This document shows, one piece after another, positions 17,045-27,300 of a stretch of DNA of 64,000 bases (its first letter is position 1; each line of letters starts with the position of its first letter). Location of the stretch: positions 1 to 64,000 of the forward strand of contig JBNGDI010000003.1 of the NCBI GenBank assembly GCA_049975425.1, given 5' to 3'. A model generated the notes under the pieces. It had not been told where the DNA came from. It was given only the letters and a program-made list of their open reading frames with translations, and searched no databases. The position numbers were made by a program, and so were the translations under genes. This stretch comes from HyVt-105 sp049975425 (lineage in GTDB: Bacteria; Bacteroidota; Bacteroidia; Bacteroidales; VadinHA17).

Positions 17045-17791
17045 TTATTTCCCCATAATCCCGAACCTGTGAAAAAGGGATATTCTCGCCTCGTGTATTA
17101 CAGGATCGTTACCGCCTGTGAAAAACGGTGTCAGCATATAGGTAAAACTCACTCCTATGCCGCTGGGAGTGTGGGCTATCATGGCATTCACTCCCCATTT
17201 TGTTTTCTGCAGATTGTATTCCCTCCAGTCTTTGTTCCGTATCACTTCTTTCACCTTCTCCCCGTCTTCCAGGTATTTCATTTTGTATTTACCGCTCAGG
17301 TACTGGTCAACAAAAGCCCCGCCTGAAATCATCATGGGACCCACTCTGAAAGTCATATCCAGTGGAAAATAAAATGATCCGTAAACCAGCTTGCTTTTTC
17401 CGTACCCGAAAAAAGTATTGACATAATCTCGGTTGGGAACCGGATCTTCCATTACCAATATATTTCCGAGAACTCTGGTAAATACGAGATTTTCCCTGAA
17501 ACGGTATTTGTTGATGGCCACGCCTGCCCCCAGGCTGATGTGGGCATGTTCAAAACCAACAGAAATCAGGTCAAAGGAATATCTGCCCGTAAAGGCATCG
17601 AACATAAATCCCGAACCAAACCCGTCAATGGTTGTGGCAAACCTTTCGGCATCCTCCCCCAGGAAGAAGTTGTAAGCCAGTCCGGCATCATTCCTCGAAA
17701 ATTCCAGGAATTTCACATCGAAATCATTCTGTGCCCGGGTATGTGAAATACCCAGAGCAACGATCATAAAACAGAAAGTAATTTTTTTCAT
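17045..17791 (-). CDS. Probable outer-membrane barrel protein
   Basis: From ATG 17791 the product (248 residues) has a signal peptide ending GISHTRAQ. The body is strand-rich, with alternating aromatic and polar residues (VYGSFYFPLDMTFRVG, GVNAMIAHTPSGIGVSFTYML) and ends HRFGIMGK, suggestive of a small barrel. No family is recognised. The open frame extends to 17884, but the inner Met gives the only clean signal peptide. The gene is divergent from the DmsABC-type cluster, with about 106 bp between starts. A role linked to that enzyme is possible but unsupported. Confidence 0.6.
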   Translation of the reverse strand: MKKITFCFMIVALGISHTRAQNDFDVKFLEFSRNDAGLAYNFFLGEDAERFATTIDGFGSGFMFDAFTGRYSFDLISVGFEHAHISLGAGVAINKYRFRENLVFTRVLGNILVMEDPVPNRDYVNTFFGYGKSKLVYGSFYFPLDMTFRVGPMMISGGAFVDQYLSGKYKMKYLEDGEKVKEVIRNKDWREYNLQKTKWGVNAMIAHTPSGIGVSFTYMLTPFFTGGNDPVIHEARISLFHRFGIMGK

Positions 17792-17897
17792 CTCGGTATC
17801 CATTCTGGTTTCAATAACAAAATAAGAAAAAAATGCCTTAAAATGAGAAAAGGGCCATAAACCATGTTTTTTTTCTATTTTCATGTTTTGAACTCAT

Positions 17898-20294
17898 ATG
17901 TGTTCTATGTACGGCAAAACCCTCAACCGGAGATGTTTCATCAGGCTCAGTGCCCTGTCAGGCAGTTCGTTGCTGGCCGCCGGAGGATTTCTGAGCTGCC
18001 TGGGAGGGAAGAAAGGAGAACCGGCCGAAGCCGTTTCGTTTGACGACGGTGTAAAAATGATCAGGGCAGGCTGTCCGGCCCACAATTGCGGTGGACGTTG
18101 CCTGCTCAGCGTTTATGTTAAAGACAACAAAATCATTCGCATAGAAACAGATGAGCGGCCTGATACTCCCGAAGATCCGCAATTGAGGGCCTGTATCAGG
18201 GGAAGAGCATACCGCAAAAGGCAGGATCACCCCGGCCGATTGTTATACCCGATGAAAAGAACCGGCCGGCGCGGGGAGGGAAGGTTCGAACGCATCGGCT
18301 GGGAGGAGGCCCTGGATATGCTGGCCGCAGAGATCAGAAGGGTGAAAGGTGCCTACGGTAATGAATCCATCCTGATTCCATACGGGACCGGAAGTTACAA
18401 TCAGATTAACGGACGGCAAACAGCCGTAAGGCTGATGAACCTGGTTGGGGGCAGCCTGGGGTATTACAACAGCTATTCCTGGGCCTGTATCAGCCAGGCC
18501 ACACCCTATATCTATGGCACAAACATTACGGGAAACCAGCGGCAGGACTGGCTTCATTCGAAATACATCCTGATGTGGGGATGGAACCCGGCCGAGATGC
18601 GTGACGGCACCAACAGCGAATATTTTATCAGGAAAGCCCGTGAAAACGGGGCCAGGGTGGTATGTATCGATCCGCGCATGACCATGAGCGCAGTATCCCT
18701 TGCCGACGAATGGATCCCCATCAGGCCGGGAACCGATGTGGCCATGATGAGCGCTATGGCGTGGGTTATGATCAGGGAAAGGCTGATCGACCGTTCATTC
18801 ATTAATGCTTACTGTGTGGGCTTTGACAGGGATCATATGCCTCCGGGTTGTGAAAATGAAGAAAGTTATGAGGATTATATCCTGGGAACGCGGGACGGGA
18901 CAGAAAAAAAACCCGAATGGGCCTCGGCGCTAACCGGTATTCCGGCCAACACCATTGTGCGGATAGCCAGGGAGTATGCCACCGTAAAGCCGGCCATGCT
19001 GTATCAGGGGTATGGCATGCAGAGAAGGGCTTACGGAGAGCAACCGGTACTGGCCGGCTGTGTGCTCGCAGCCATTACAGGTAATTTCGGTATACAGGGC
19101 GGATGGGCCAGCGGCATGGGGTTGCAGGCTCCAGACGGAGGACCTTTCTGGAACCTGTTTCCCACCGGAACGAACCCGGTGAAAGCGACCATACCCGTTT
19201 TTCTCTGGACGGAGGCCATTCTCCGCGGTAAAGATATGGGTCCGGAAGACGGTGTTCGGGGGGCTGAAAAACTGCATACCAACATCAAACTGATCTGGGC
19301 AGTTGCATCGAATATTCTTATTAATCAGCACAGCCATGTGAACAGGTCGGCCCGGATCCTGCGCGATCCCTCCCTGGTGGAATTTATTGCGGTACAGGAC
19401 CAGTTCCTTACACCCTCGGCCCGTTTTGCCGACCTGGTTTTGCCTGTAAGCACCCAGTTTGAGACCTGGGGAGTGGAAGACGGCTGGAAATACGGGGACG
19501 AAGCGATAATCATGCCCAAAATCCTGGATCCTCCGGGAGAATGCAAATCCGATTATGAAATATGTACCGGAGTGGCAGAAAAACTGGGAGTTAAAGACCT
19601 GTATACCGAAGGAAGAACGGAACGCGACTGGATCGAATGGTGCATTGAACAGTACAGAAACACCCGTTTCCCCGACATCCCCGGACTGGACACCCTTCTG
19701 AAGGATAACAGAGGGGTATTCTCAAAACCCGTAACCGAACCCGCTGTTGCTTTTAAAGATTTCCGCAAAGATCCCGTAAATCATCCGCTGAACACTCCTA
19801 CCGGAAAGATTGAAATTTTTTCCAAAAGACTTTTCAGCATGAACAATCCGGCGGAAATCCCGGCCGTGCCCAAGTACATCCAGGAATGGGAGAGTCCGTT
19901 CGGACCCGAAAGCAGGAAATTCCCGCTGCAAGCCATGGGTCATCATTACATGCCGCGGGTACATTCCACACATGCCAACAATGAATGGACCTGTGAAGCC
20001 TTCCCCCAGAGGGTATTTATGAACCCCCTGGACGCCGAAGCCAGGGGTATACGCAACGGCGACCGGGTAAAAGTTTACAACGAGCGGGGTGCGCTGGTGC
20101 TGCCATGCCGTATTACCCGGCGTATCATGCCCGGGGTGGTTGACATTCCGCAGGGTGCCTGGTGGAACCCTGATGAGAACGGGCTGGACCATGGTGGATG
20201 TATCAACGTGCTGACCAGTGAAAGATGGACACCCCTGGCTTTCGGAAACGCACAGCATACCATCATGGTGGAAATGGAAAAATATACAGCATGA
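17898..20294 (+). CDS. DmsA-type molybdopterin oxidoreductase catalytic subunit
   Basis: The 798-residue protein is a member of the DMSO-reductase family. A Tat signal (NRRCFIRLSALSGSS, Arg11-Arg12) begins it. A [4Fe-4S] motif follows (CPAHNCGGRC, then C about 27 residues on). The molybdenum ligand is probably Ser194 in NSYSWA, which fits the DmsA/type III class rather than the Cys/Sec ligand of nitrate or formate enzymes. Length is normal. The substrate (DMSO, TMAO, polysulfide or another oxyanion) cannot be assigned. The stop overlaps the start of the electron-transfer subunit gene by 4 bp, and a membrane subunit gene follows, giving the complete ABC operon. A FLSC motif after the Tat region could also be a lipobox. 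Confidence 0.9.
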   Translation: MCSMYGKTLNRRCFIRLSALSGSSLLAAGGFLSCLGGKKGEPAEAVSFDDGVKMIRAGCPAHNCGGRCLLSVYVKDNKIIRIETDERPDTPEDPQLRACIRGRAYRKRQDHPGRLLYPMKRTGRRGEGRFERIGWEEALDMLAAEIRRVKGAYGNESILIPYGTGSYNQINGRQTAVRLMNLVGGSLGYYNSYSWACISQATPYIYGTNITGNQRQDWLHSKYILMWGWNPAEMRDGTNSEYFIRKARENGARVVCIDPRMTMSAVSLADEWIPIRPGTDVAMMSAMAWVMIRERLIDRSFINAYCVGFDRDHMPPGCENEESYEDYILGTRDGTEKKPEWASALTGIPANTIVRIAREYATVKPAMLYQGYGMQRRAYGEQPVLAGCVLAAITGNFGIQGGWASGMGLQAPDGGPFWNLFPTGTNPVKATIPVFLWTEAILRGKDMGPEDGVRGAEKLHTNIKLIWAVASNILINQHSHVNRSARILRDPSLVEFIAVQDQFLTPSARFADLVLPVSTQFETWGVEDGWKYGDEAIIMPKILDPPGECKSDYEICTGVAEKLGVKDLYTEGRTERDWIEWCIEQYRNTRFPDIPGLDTLLKDNRGVFSKPVTEPAVAFKDFRKDPVNHPLNTPTGKIEIFSKRLFSMNNPAEIPAVPKYIQEWESPFGPESRKFPLQAMGHHYMPRVHSTHANNEWTCEAFPQRVFMNPLDAEARGIRNGDRVKVYNERGALVLPCRITRRIMPGVVDIPQGAWWNPDENGLDHGGCINVLTSERWTPLAFGNAQHTIMVEMEKYTA

Positions 20295-20914
20295 AGCAAC
20301 TGGCATTTTATTTCGATTCACAATACTGTTCAGGCTGCAAAACCTGCCAGGTAGCCTGCAAAGACAAGAACGATCTGGGGCCGGGTATCCTGTGGAGGAG
20401 GGTTTACGAAATCGGTGGAGGAACCTGGAAAAAAGAGGGAGAAGCCTGGGTTCATGATATTTTTACCTACAATCTGTCTATGTCGTGCAACCACTGCGAC
20501 GACCCCATCTGTCTTCGTGTATGTCCCACCGGGGCCGTTGAAAAAAGGGAAGACGGCATAGTACGGATCGATCAGAATAAATGCATGGGCTGCCGGTACT
20601 GCGAGTGGGCCTGTCCATACGGTTCACCCCGTTTCGATGAAGGAAAGGGGCTGATGGGCAAATGTGACATGTGCTGTGACTATATTGATCAGGGAAAGAT
20701 GCCGGTATGTGTCAGTTCCTGCCCCATGAGAGCACTTGACTTTGGCCGGTACGAAGACCTTCTGGAAAAATACGGGAACCAGGAGAATATTTATCCCCTG
20801 CCCGATCCGGAAATTACAAGGCCCCGCATGATAGTGCACCCGCACCCGGCTCATGCTCAGGGCACGAACAGAAACCCACACATCATCAACAGGGAGGAGG
20901 TGGGAATTGGATAA
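20291..20914 (+). CDS. DmsB-type iron-sulfur electron-transfer subunit
   Basis: The 207-residue protein carries four [4Fe-4S] sites: CSGCKTCQVAC, CNHCDDPICLRVC, CMGCRYCEWAC and CDMCC...CVSSC. This is the DmsB/PsrB pattern and moves electrons between the membrane quinol subunit and the molybdenum site. The true start is the ATG at 20291, which overlaps the dmsA-type stop by 4 bp; the open frame reaches further upstream only inside that gene. It has no signal peptide, as expected, because the complex is exported by the Tat signal of the catalytic partner. Confidence 0.93.
   Translation: MKQLAFYFDSQYCSGCKTCQVACKDKNDLGPGILWRRVYEIGGGTWKKEGEAWVHDIFTYNLSMSCNHCDDPICLRVCPTGAVEKREDGIVRIDQNKCMGCRYCEWACPYGSPRFDEGKGLMGKCDMCCDYIDQGKMPVCVSSCPMRALDFGRYEDLLEKYGNQENIYPLPDPEITRPRMIVHPHPAHAQGTNRNPHIINREEVGIG
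20891..20900 (+). promoter_or_regulatory. Strong Shine-Dalgarno site for the DmsC-type gene
   Basis: AGGGAGGAGG, six bases before the TTG at 20907. Such a clear site is rare in this window and decides the non-ATG start. Confidence 0.7.
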
Positions 20915-21731
20915 GCACATCTGGAGCCTGGTGGTATTCGGGCTGCTCGCCCAGTCGGGAGCAGGAATCTGGATGACAACTGAGCTGATCCTGCTGACCC
21001 CCTCTTTTGCTGTGACTCAGGAAACAGAGCAGCTGGTCAGGAAAATCTACCTTACCGTATTCATCCTCCTGATTGTTTCCCTGATCATTTCTTTTTTCCA
21101 TCTGGGTTATCCGAGGCATTTTTTTCATGCCCTGAACAATCTGGGAAGTTCCTGGCTCAGCCGGGAAATTCTGGCTCTCTCGCTTTTCCTTTTCTTTCTT
21201 GCTTTGGTTAACCTCACGGGATATTTTACGCACAAAATACCACCGGCAAATATTCTACTCAGGACCGGATGCACCCTGTCGGCCATATTTCTTCTCGTCT
21301 CCATGTCAAAACTGTACATGCTGGAAACCGTCCCCTCATGGAATACCTTTCACACTCCCCGGGCATTCGTACTCACATCCCTGCTGGCCGGAGCGGGTTT
21401 CGTTCTGTTTACCGGCCTGATTCCCGTGCCGCAAACTACATGGGGAAGGGTTTTTTCATCGGCAGCGTTTGTCCTGATCCTTCTGAGCCTGATAAACCAA
21501 ATTACCTGGCCGGGCATGGAAGGATTCAGTAACCCCGTTTTTATGATCGGGGCACTGACGGGAGCCATGGCAGGGATCATTTACCTGTACCTCACTTTTT
21601 CCCAATCACCGCCCGGGATACAGGTACACGGAATCATTCTTCTGCCGGCACTGGCCTTTATCCTGGCGGCTGTATCGGAGATCCTGGCACGTATCCGGTT
21701 CTTCAGCGCTTTCTTACGTACAGGAGTATAA
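20907..21731 (+). CDS. DmsC-type membrane anchor subunit
   Basis: About eight hydrophobic helices (WSLVVFGLLAQSGAGIWMTTELIL onward) fill this 274-residue protein, as in the quinol-oxidising DmsC/PsrC-like anchors. The start is a TTG at 20907, which overlaps the dmsB-type gene by 8 bp. It is supported by an unusually good Shine-Dalgarno run (AGGGAGGAGG, 20891-20900) six bases upstream; no ATG lies nearby in frame. The family carries electrons from menaquinol to the iron-sulfur subunit. The 3' end is convergent with the LysM protein gene, 18 bp away. Confidence 0.85.
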   Translation: MDKHIWSLVVFGLLAQSGAGIWMTTELILLTPSFAVTQETEQLVRKIYLTVFILLIVSLIISFFHLGYPRHFFHALNNLGSSWLSREILALSLFLFFLALVNLTGYFTHKIPPANILLRTGCTLSAIFLLVSMSKLYMLETVPSWNTFHTPRAFVLTSLLAGAGFVLFTGLIPVPQTTWGRVFSSAAFVLILLSLINQITWPGMEGFSNPVFMIGALTGAMAGIIYLYLTFSQSPPGIQVHGIILLPALAFILAAVSEILARIRFFSAFLRTGV

Positions 21732-21749
21732 TTCAGGGACGTTTTCTGG

Positions 21750-23756
21750 TCAGTATCTGGGAAGAATAAACCTGATATCTTCGGGTTCCCAGTCCAGCTT
21801 CCGGACAGTCAGTTCAGGAGTATACTGCAGGAGCCAGAATTTCCTGTTTTCAAAGCCATCGGAAAGATTCTGGCGGGTAAAATGGTATTCAGTATGCAGG
21901 AGGTCCTCCTGATGGGTAGGCAGGCAATAATAGCAGTCTTCTCCGTATTTCAGGAAGGAAGAAAGGAAATAACTCATGATATCGTATCCATCCCAGGCAA
22001 AACTGAAAGGCGGAGGTTCGGTATTGTACCTTTCGCGGAATGCGGCCAGGAATTCAAGTACATCAGGCTCATTCAGGCCGATAAAATTACTGCTGAATAG
22101 CCTCAGCTGAAGTTCAAAGAAAGCATCCAGGTCGATATTCTCGAACCGCTGCCATGCAGACATTCCCAACAGCTTGATGTCATACTCCTTCGACAGGTTG
22201 TGAAGATTACCTACTACACGGGTAACAAAGGGCTCATCCTCTGAAAGAACCAGCACCACATTTTCCAGCTGCGATGACAGGGCATGTTCTAATGTATTTA
22301 CCGTATCGAGGGCAGGGTGCCGGCGCTCGTACTGTACTTCCTTAAAAGGGATTTCGTGGGCAAAGGACTGGAAAGAAAGCCGGTTGAACAGGTTTCGCTT
22401 GAAATATTCCACCTGGTATATCCTGAGGCTGTCACCTCCGTGCACCAGTACCAGGTTGGTATTCCTGAATTCCGCCATATACCTTGCCAGCATGTCCAGC
22501 TCACTTATGAGGGTAGTTTGCACCTGAAACACATAAGGATTCCCCTGTAGCACCTGGTTATTGGATGAAAGGGGCGAGACTACAGGGATCCGGTGATCTT
22601 CGGCGAAACGTGCCACCGTCTGTAAATTGGATGGATAGGAGGTGAAAACCGGTCCGATGATCAGGTCCATATTCCTCATATCCCGCCGGTCAAGTACGGC
22701 CCTAACCGTAGCGCTGTCACGCTCCGTATCGTAGACATACAGATTCACTGAAAGACCCTGTTCCACCAGCCGGTTCACTGCCAGCAGGGCACCCTCGTAA
22801 AACTCAATGTAATTATAGGAGCGAGGATAAATCCAGTCGGGATCGCGTTCAATGGTCCTGTATATTTTTTCCCCGTGCTGGTTCACCTCAGAAGAATCAA
22901 TGTAGGAACGCTCATCATTGGCTTCAAGATAAAATGGCAGAAAAAGGGCAACATTCACTCTTTTTCTTACTGGTGCCGTGCTCAGCGACTGGCATTCCCT
23001 GATCAGCATCAATTCTTCGTAATCACTTCTCAGGCCCGGTTCGGTAAAAACAGAATCCACCGCTGCCGAGTCTACCCCGGTAACCCCTATTATGGATCCT
23101 GTAACCGGTTCCTCCCGGGGAATCCGTATAACCATACCGGTGCGTAATCCACCGGGCAATCCATTGTTTGCCTGCCTGATCAGCCTTACCGGCACATGAT
23201 ATTTCCGGCTGAGCGAAGAAAGGGTTTCCCTGGGCTCAACCCGGTGATAGAGGTATTCAGGAAACTGCCTGCTGAAATCCTCCACCGGCGACTGAAAAGT
23301 TTTCCGGGGAATGCGAATGACCTGCCCCACCGGTATATCATCAATCGACAAATTGGGATTGTAATGAATAATATCGTCAACAGTTACCTGGTATTCCCTT
23401 GACAGAGAAAATACTGTCTGGCCGGGTTCCATCCGGTGGTATATAAAATTTGCCAGGCTGTCCTGATATTCCTGCCTGGGATCTGGCTCGGAATGTATCA
23501 GAGGGATCTTCAAAACCATGTCGGCTTTCAGGCCCATCATGATCATAGGGTTTTCCCTTGATATCTCCACCTGGGAAACCTCATACGCCCTGCTGATGGA
23601 ATACAGGGTTTCTCCGGGCTTGACGATATGAATATAATAAGGCTTTCCGTCGATCATCACCCTGTTCACCGATTTTTCCACCCGAACAGGCTCCACCTGG
23701 GACATGGCAGGAAGTAACAGGAACGCCAGCATCAGCAAAGACAATACTAGCCTCAT
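21750..23756 (-). CDS. Three LysM domains fused to a periplasmic-binding-like domain
   Basis: From ATG 23756 this 668-residue exported protein has a signal peptide (ending LLLPAMSQ). Three LysM modules follow, starting YYIHIVKPGETLYSISRAY, YHRMEPGQTVFSLSREY and YHRVEPRETLSSLSRKY. The C-terminal ~400 residues (VNVALFLPFYLE, LIIGPVFTSYP, IPVVSPLSSNNQVLQGNPYVFQVQT) resemble the LivK/LpoA type-I periplasmic-binding fold. It is probably held on peptidoglycan through LysM and senses or regulates cell-wall work, but no ligand is known. Such fusions are found in Bacteroidota. It is convergent with the DmsC-type gene. Confidence 0.85.
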   Translation of the reverse strand: MRLVLSLLMLAFLLLPAMSQVEPVRVEKSVNRVMIDGKPYYIHIVKPGETLYSISRAYEVSQVEISRENPMIMMGLKADMVLKIPLIHSEPDPRQEYQDSLANFIYHRMEPGQTVFSLSREYQVTVDDIIHYNPNLSIDDIPVGQVIRIPRKTFQSPVEDFSRQFPEYLYHRVEPRETLSSLSRKYHVPVRLIRQANNGLPGGLRTGMVIRIPREEPVTGSIIGVTGVDSAAVDSVFTEPGLRSDYEELMLIRECQSLSTAPVRKRVNVALFLPFYLEANDERSYIDSSEVNQHGEKIYRTIERDPDWIYPRSYNYIEFYEGALLAVNRLVEQGLSVNLYVYDTERDSATVRAVLDRRDMRNMDLIIGPVFTSYPSNLQTVARFAEDHRIPVVSPLSSNNQVLQGNPYVFQVQTTLISELDMLARYMAEFRNTNLVLVHGGDSLRIYQVEYFKRNLFNRLSFQSFAHEIPFKEVQYERRHPALDTVNTLEHALSSQLENVVLVLSEDEPFVTRVVGNLHNLSKEYDIKLLGMSAWQRFENIDLDAFFELQLRLFSSNFIGLNEPDVLEFLAAFRERYNTEPPPFSFAWDGYDIMSYFLSSFLKYGEDCYYCLPTHQEDLLHTEYHFTRQNLSDGFENRKFWLLQYTPELTVRKLDWEPEDIRFILPRY

Positions 23757-23924
23757 ATTTTTCGGTCCTTTCTCGCGCAGGTGTAAGTTCATGCAGAATA
23801 CCCTTGTTAGGCCCGCAAATTAGTAAAATTTTCCGGCACCCGTGGTATCTGTCTTCAACAATTCCGTGTTACACCGGGAATTGTTCCGGCCGGGGATGGG
23901 AAAACATTCAGCCCCGTGCAAACT

Positions 23925-24380
23925 TCAGTTCTCTTTCAACACATAATCATCGTACTCCTGCTCAAACCTGAGTTTATGTTTTGATTCCTCTCTGGCAAGG
24001 TCGAGGAATACCTTTTTCATATCCCCGTCAGGAGCAAGTTCTGACAGGTCTGTATACAGCTTCTGGGCGGCCTGTTCTTTTTTCATAGCCAGTACCAGGG
24101 CATCCCGGTAACCCATGTCAGGTGAGGGTTCCACATCCACCAGGTAATCGCCTAGTTTCAAATCGGCAACCTGACCCTGGTCAAACGTGAAGCTTCCTTC
24201 CTCTTTGATTCGTTTCAGGCGAGCTTTATGGCCCACCTCCTCCCTGGCAAACTGTTCAAAGATTTTTTTCATATCCTCCGTCCTGGCTTCTTTTGCCAGA
24301 GAGGTATAAAAATCCACCGCCTTTTGCTCCTCGTTCATGGCAAACTGAAGCACCTCGTCAATATCCTGGAAATTTTTCAT
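23925..24380 (-). CDS. Ferritin-like (rubrerythrin-type) diiron protein
   Basis: The 151-residue protein has two helical pairs with E-x(n)-E-E-x-x-H signatures: NEEQKAVDFY with REEVGHKARL, and KKEQAAQKLY with REESKHKLRF. This is the four-helix diiron core of rubrerythrin/ferritin-like proteins. A rubredoxin domain with Cys pairs is absent. It may act in peroxide detoxification or iron storage. It lies 11 bp after the end of the large fusion subunit, so it is probably the fourth gene of that operon and could protect its oxygen-sensitive clusters. Residue positions are judged by eye. Confidence 0.85.
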   Translation of the reverse strand: MKNFQDIDEVLQFAMNEEQKAVDFYTSLAKEARTEDMKKIFEQFAREEVGHKARLKRIKEEGSFTFDQGQVADLKLGDYLVDVEPSPDMGYRDALVLAMKKEQAAQKLYTDLSELAPDGDMKKVFLDLAREESKHKLRFEQEYDDYVLKEN

Positions 24381-24391
24381 TTTTTTTCGGG

Positions 24392-27300
24392 TTAAAATAC
24401 ATGGTTTTTATCCAGAAGATGAAAGCGGTCATCAAAATTCTTTGTTACCGCATCCACTCCGAAATGGAAATCCTTTACGGTATCTTCAGGGGTAAAGATC
24501 AGACGGATCTTTTGTTCGCCCTGTTCGGGAAGCAGAGACATCCATTCGCTTTTTACCTCCTCGGCATCGCGGAGGCCGCCGAGTCCGAATTCCCTCATCA
24601 GTTCCAGAAGCTGGGCAACATTATCCATTCCGAAAACCGGATCCCTGTACCGGGAAAATTCCTGAATTAGGTGTCCGGCACTGGTGTATGACCCACCCGT
24701 TTCAAACGGCAGGGAAGCCGGCAGCACCAGGTGGGCCATTCGGGCGGTTTCCGTGAGGGTATAATCCTGCACCACCAGAAAAGCCAGCTGGTCGAGCTGC
24801 TTCTTTATCTTTCCCGGATCCATGGCGCACCCAACCGGGTCTTCCCCGAATACCAGCATATTTTTAAAACCACCTCGCATGAATACCTCACGGGTATCTG
24901 TCCCGATCCCTGTGGGAACATCCTTCACATCCCACTTTTTCAGAATACGTTTCAGATGGCCGGTGTCGCTTCCCGGGACATTCCCTGGCAGTATTCCCGG
25001 GTGGAGGCCCATATCGAACAATCCCCGGCTGTTATTCTTTTCATTCAGCAGGATCAGGCCGCTACCCGTTTTTCCGAATTTTCCCGTGAGCAGGGTCAGG
25101 TTTTTCAATTCCATACAGGCAGCCGGAGATAATTCATTTTCTGAACCAATGACCACCGCACACGGTTCTTTGATGTATTCATCGGCAAATGCTTCCAGAT
25201 CTTTCTGTTTCCGGAAACCCGACTTTTCCAGCAAGGCATTAAAATCCTGCCTGAGCAGTTCTTTCCGGTAGGTTTCCAGTCCGTCGCATCGATCGTTCAG
25301 GAAAAGCCGGTTTTCCCATCCTTTATCAAGAATCAAACGGTTCAGCGCTCTAAGAAAATGCAGAAAGGAGGGGATACGGTACTGCCTGAGCACTTTGTGC
25401 GTCATACTGCTGTGCTCCCGCTGGGTACACTGTATCACGGGTTTATTGTGCAGCACCTTTTCCTGATTGACCAGGAAACCTACCACGGGGTGATCGCGGT
25501 TCAGTTCGCTTCCGATGAGATATATTTTCCCGGCATTCTTCAGTTCTTCAAACGGGGCGCTCCCCCGTACAAGCCTCATGGTTTCAGGCGGAGCACCCAG
25601 GTAATGGAAACTGCCGTTATGCGGGGTTCCCACGCCTGCCCTTCCAAGTTTCTGGATGAGGTATTGTTCTTCGTTCGATAACCGGGCCCCGCCCATAAGA
25701 GCCGTTTTCTCCGGGGCATGTTCCTTCACTTTCTCAGCGATAAGGCGGAATGCCTCGGAAAAACCAATGGGTTTCCATTCGTTACCCCGGCGGAGCAGCG
25801 GAGTGGTAATTCGTTCCGGATCGTTCATGTACGTATATCCAAACCGGCCATAACGGCAAATATTCCCGTCGGGGTTGGCCTGTCCTTCACCTCCTTCCAC
25901 CCCCATTACAAACCCTCCGCGATGATGCACATTCAGGGTACATCCTACCGAACAGTAAGGGCATATGATGGTATATGTTTCGGTTTTTACCGGCCCGGGC
26001 TTGAAGGGTTTATTTTCTGTAATGGCACCCGTGGGACAGGAGGAAACACACAGACCGCAACTCTCGCATAAGGTATTGTTCAACGATTCTCCCATGCTGG
26101 GAACCACCAGGGTGTCAAATCCCCTGTTTATCAGACCCAGCGCATCAGCTCCCGCCACTTCGTGGCATATCCTTACACAACGCGCACACAGAATGCATTT
26201 GTTGTTATCTATTTCAATAAAGGGATGTGAAAAATCCACCTCATATTCACGGAACTCTCCCCCGTATGTTTTCTGTGTGGCACCATATTCGGTGGCATAT
26301 TTTTTCAGATCGCATGAAAAATAGGCCGTACAGCCACATTCCAGGCAGCGGGATGCTTCATCGGCAGCCACCTTTTCATCGGGATATCCCAGCTCCACTT
26401 CGTTAAAATTCATCCTCCGGTCAGGGCTGAGGGTAGGCATTTCATTCCGCTTATGCTTCACATATTTTCCTGCCAGGTCTTCCGGAACCAGGGCACGAAA
26501 ATTCTCCTTCCGGCTGATGAATTCTTCCCTGGGCGGTTCGACCGGTTCGCCAGTCAGGAGCTGGTGGCACGACCGGCTGGCTTTTCCCGCCTGGGCGATG
26601 GCTTCAATAATGGTAGCCGGGCCGGTAACCCCGTCTCCTGCAGCAAAAACCGAAGGGATATTCGTTTGCAGGGTTCGGGGGTCGGCTTCGATGTTACCCC
26701 AGCGATCGATTTTCAGGGGAGAAGGAGCCACCCGGTTGACTTCATCGATAAAAGCCACATCGGTTTTCTGCCCGATGGCTGCCAGAATATAATCCACCGG
26801 TATATCAAATTCCGATCCTTCAATGGGCAAGGGCCGGCGGCGTCCCGATGCATCGGGCTCACCCAGTTTCATTTTCAGGCAGGTTACTGATTGCACCTCG
26901 CCTTTCTCATTCTTATTGATCTTTTTGGGATTTGTCAGGAAAAGGTATTCCACCCCTTCGAGTTTCGATTCATGCACTTCGATCGGGTTGGCAGGCATTT
27001 CCTTTTCGGTGCGCCGGTATATCACATACACCTTATCGGCCCCGCACCTGACCGAGGTACGGCAGCAATCCATGGCAGTATTTCCCCCACCCACAACGGC
27101 AACGGTTTTCCCGTGCAAATCCACCCGCTGCCCGGTCATTTCCATATTTCTGAGAAACTCAATACCCGAAAACACATTCAAAGCATCTTCGCCTTCGCAT
27201 CCCACCAGGGTTCCTTTCTGGGAACCGATGGTCAGGATCACGGCATCGTATTCTTTCTGCAGGGTTTCATAGGCCAGGTTCTTTCCCAGTTTCCGGTTGC

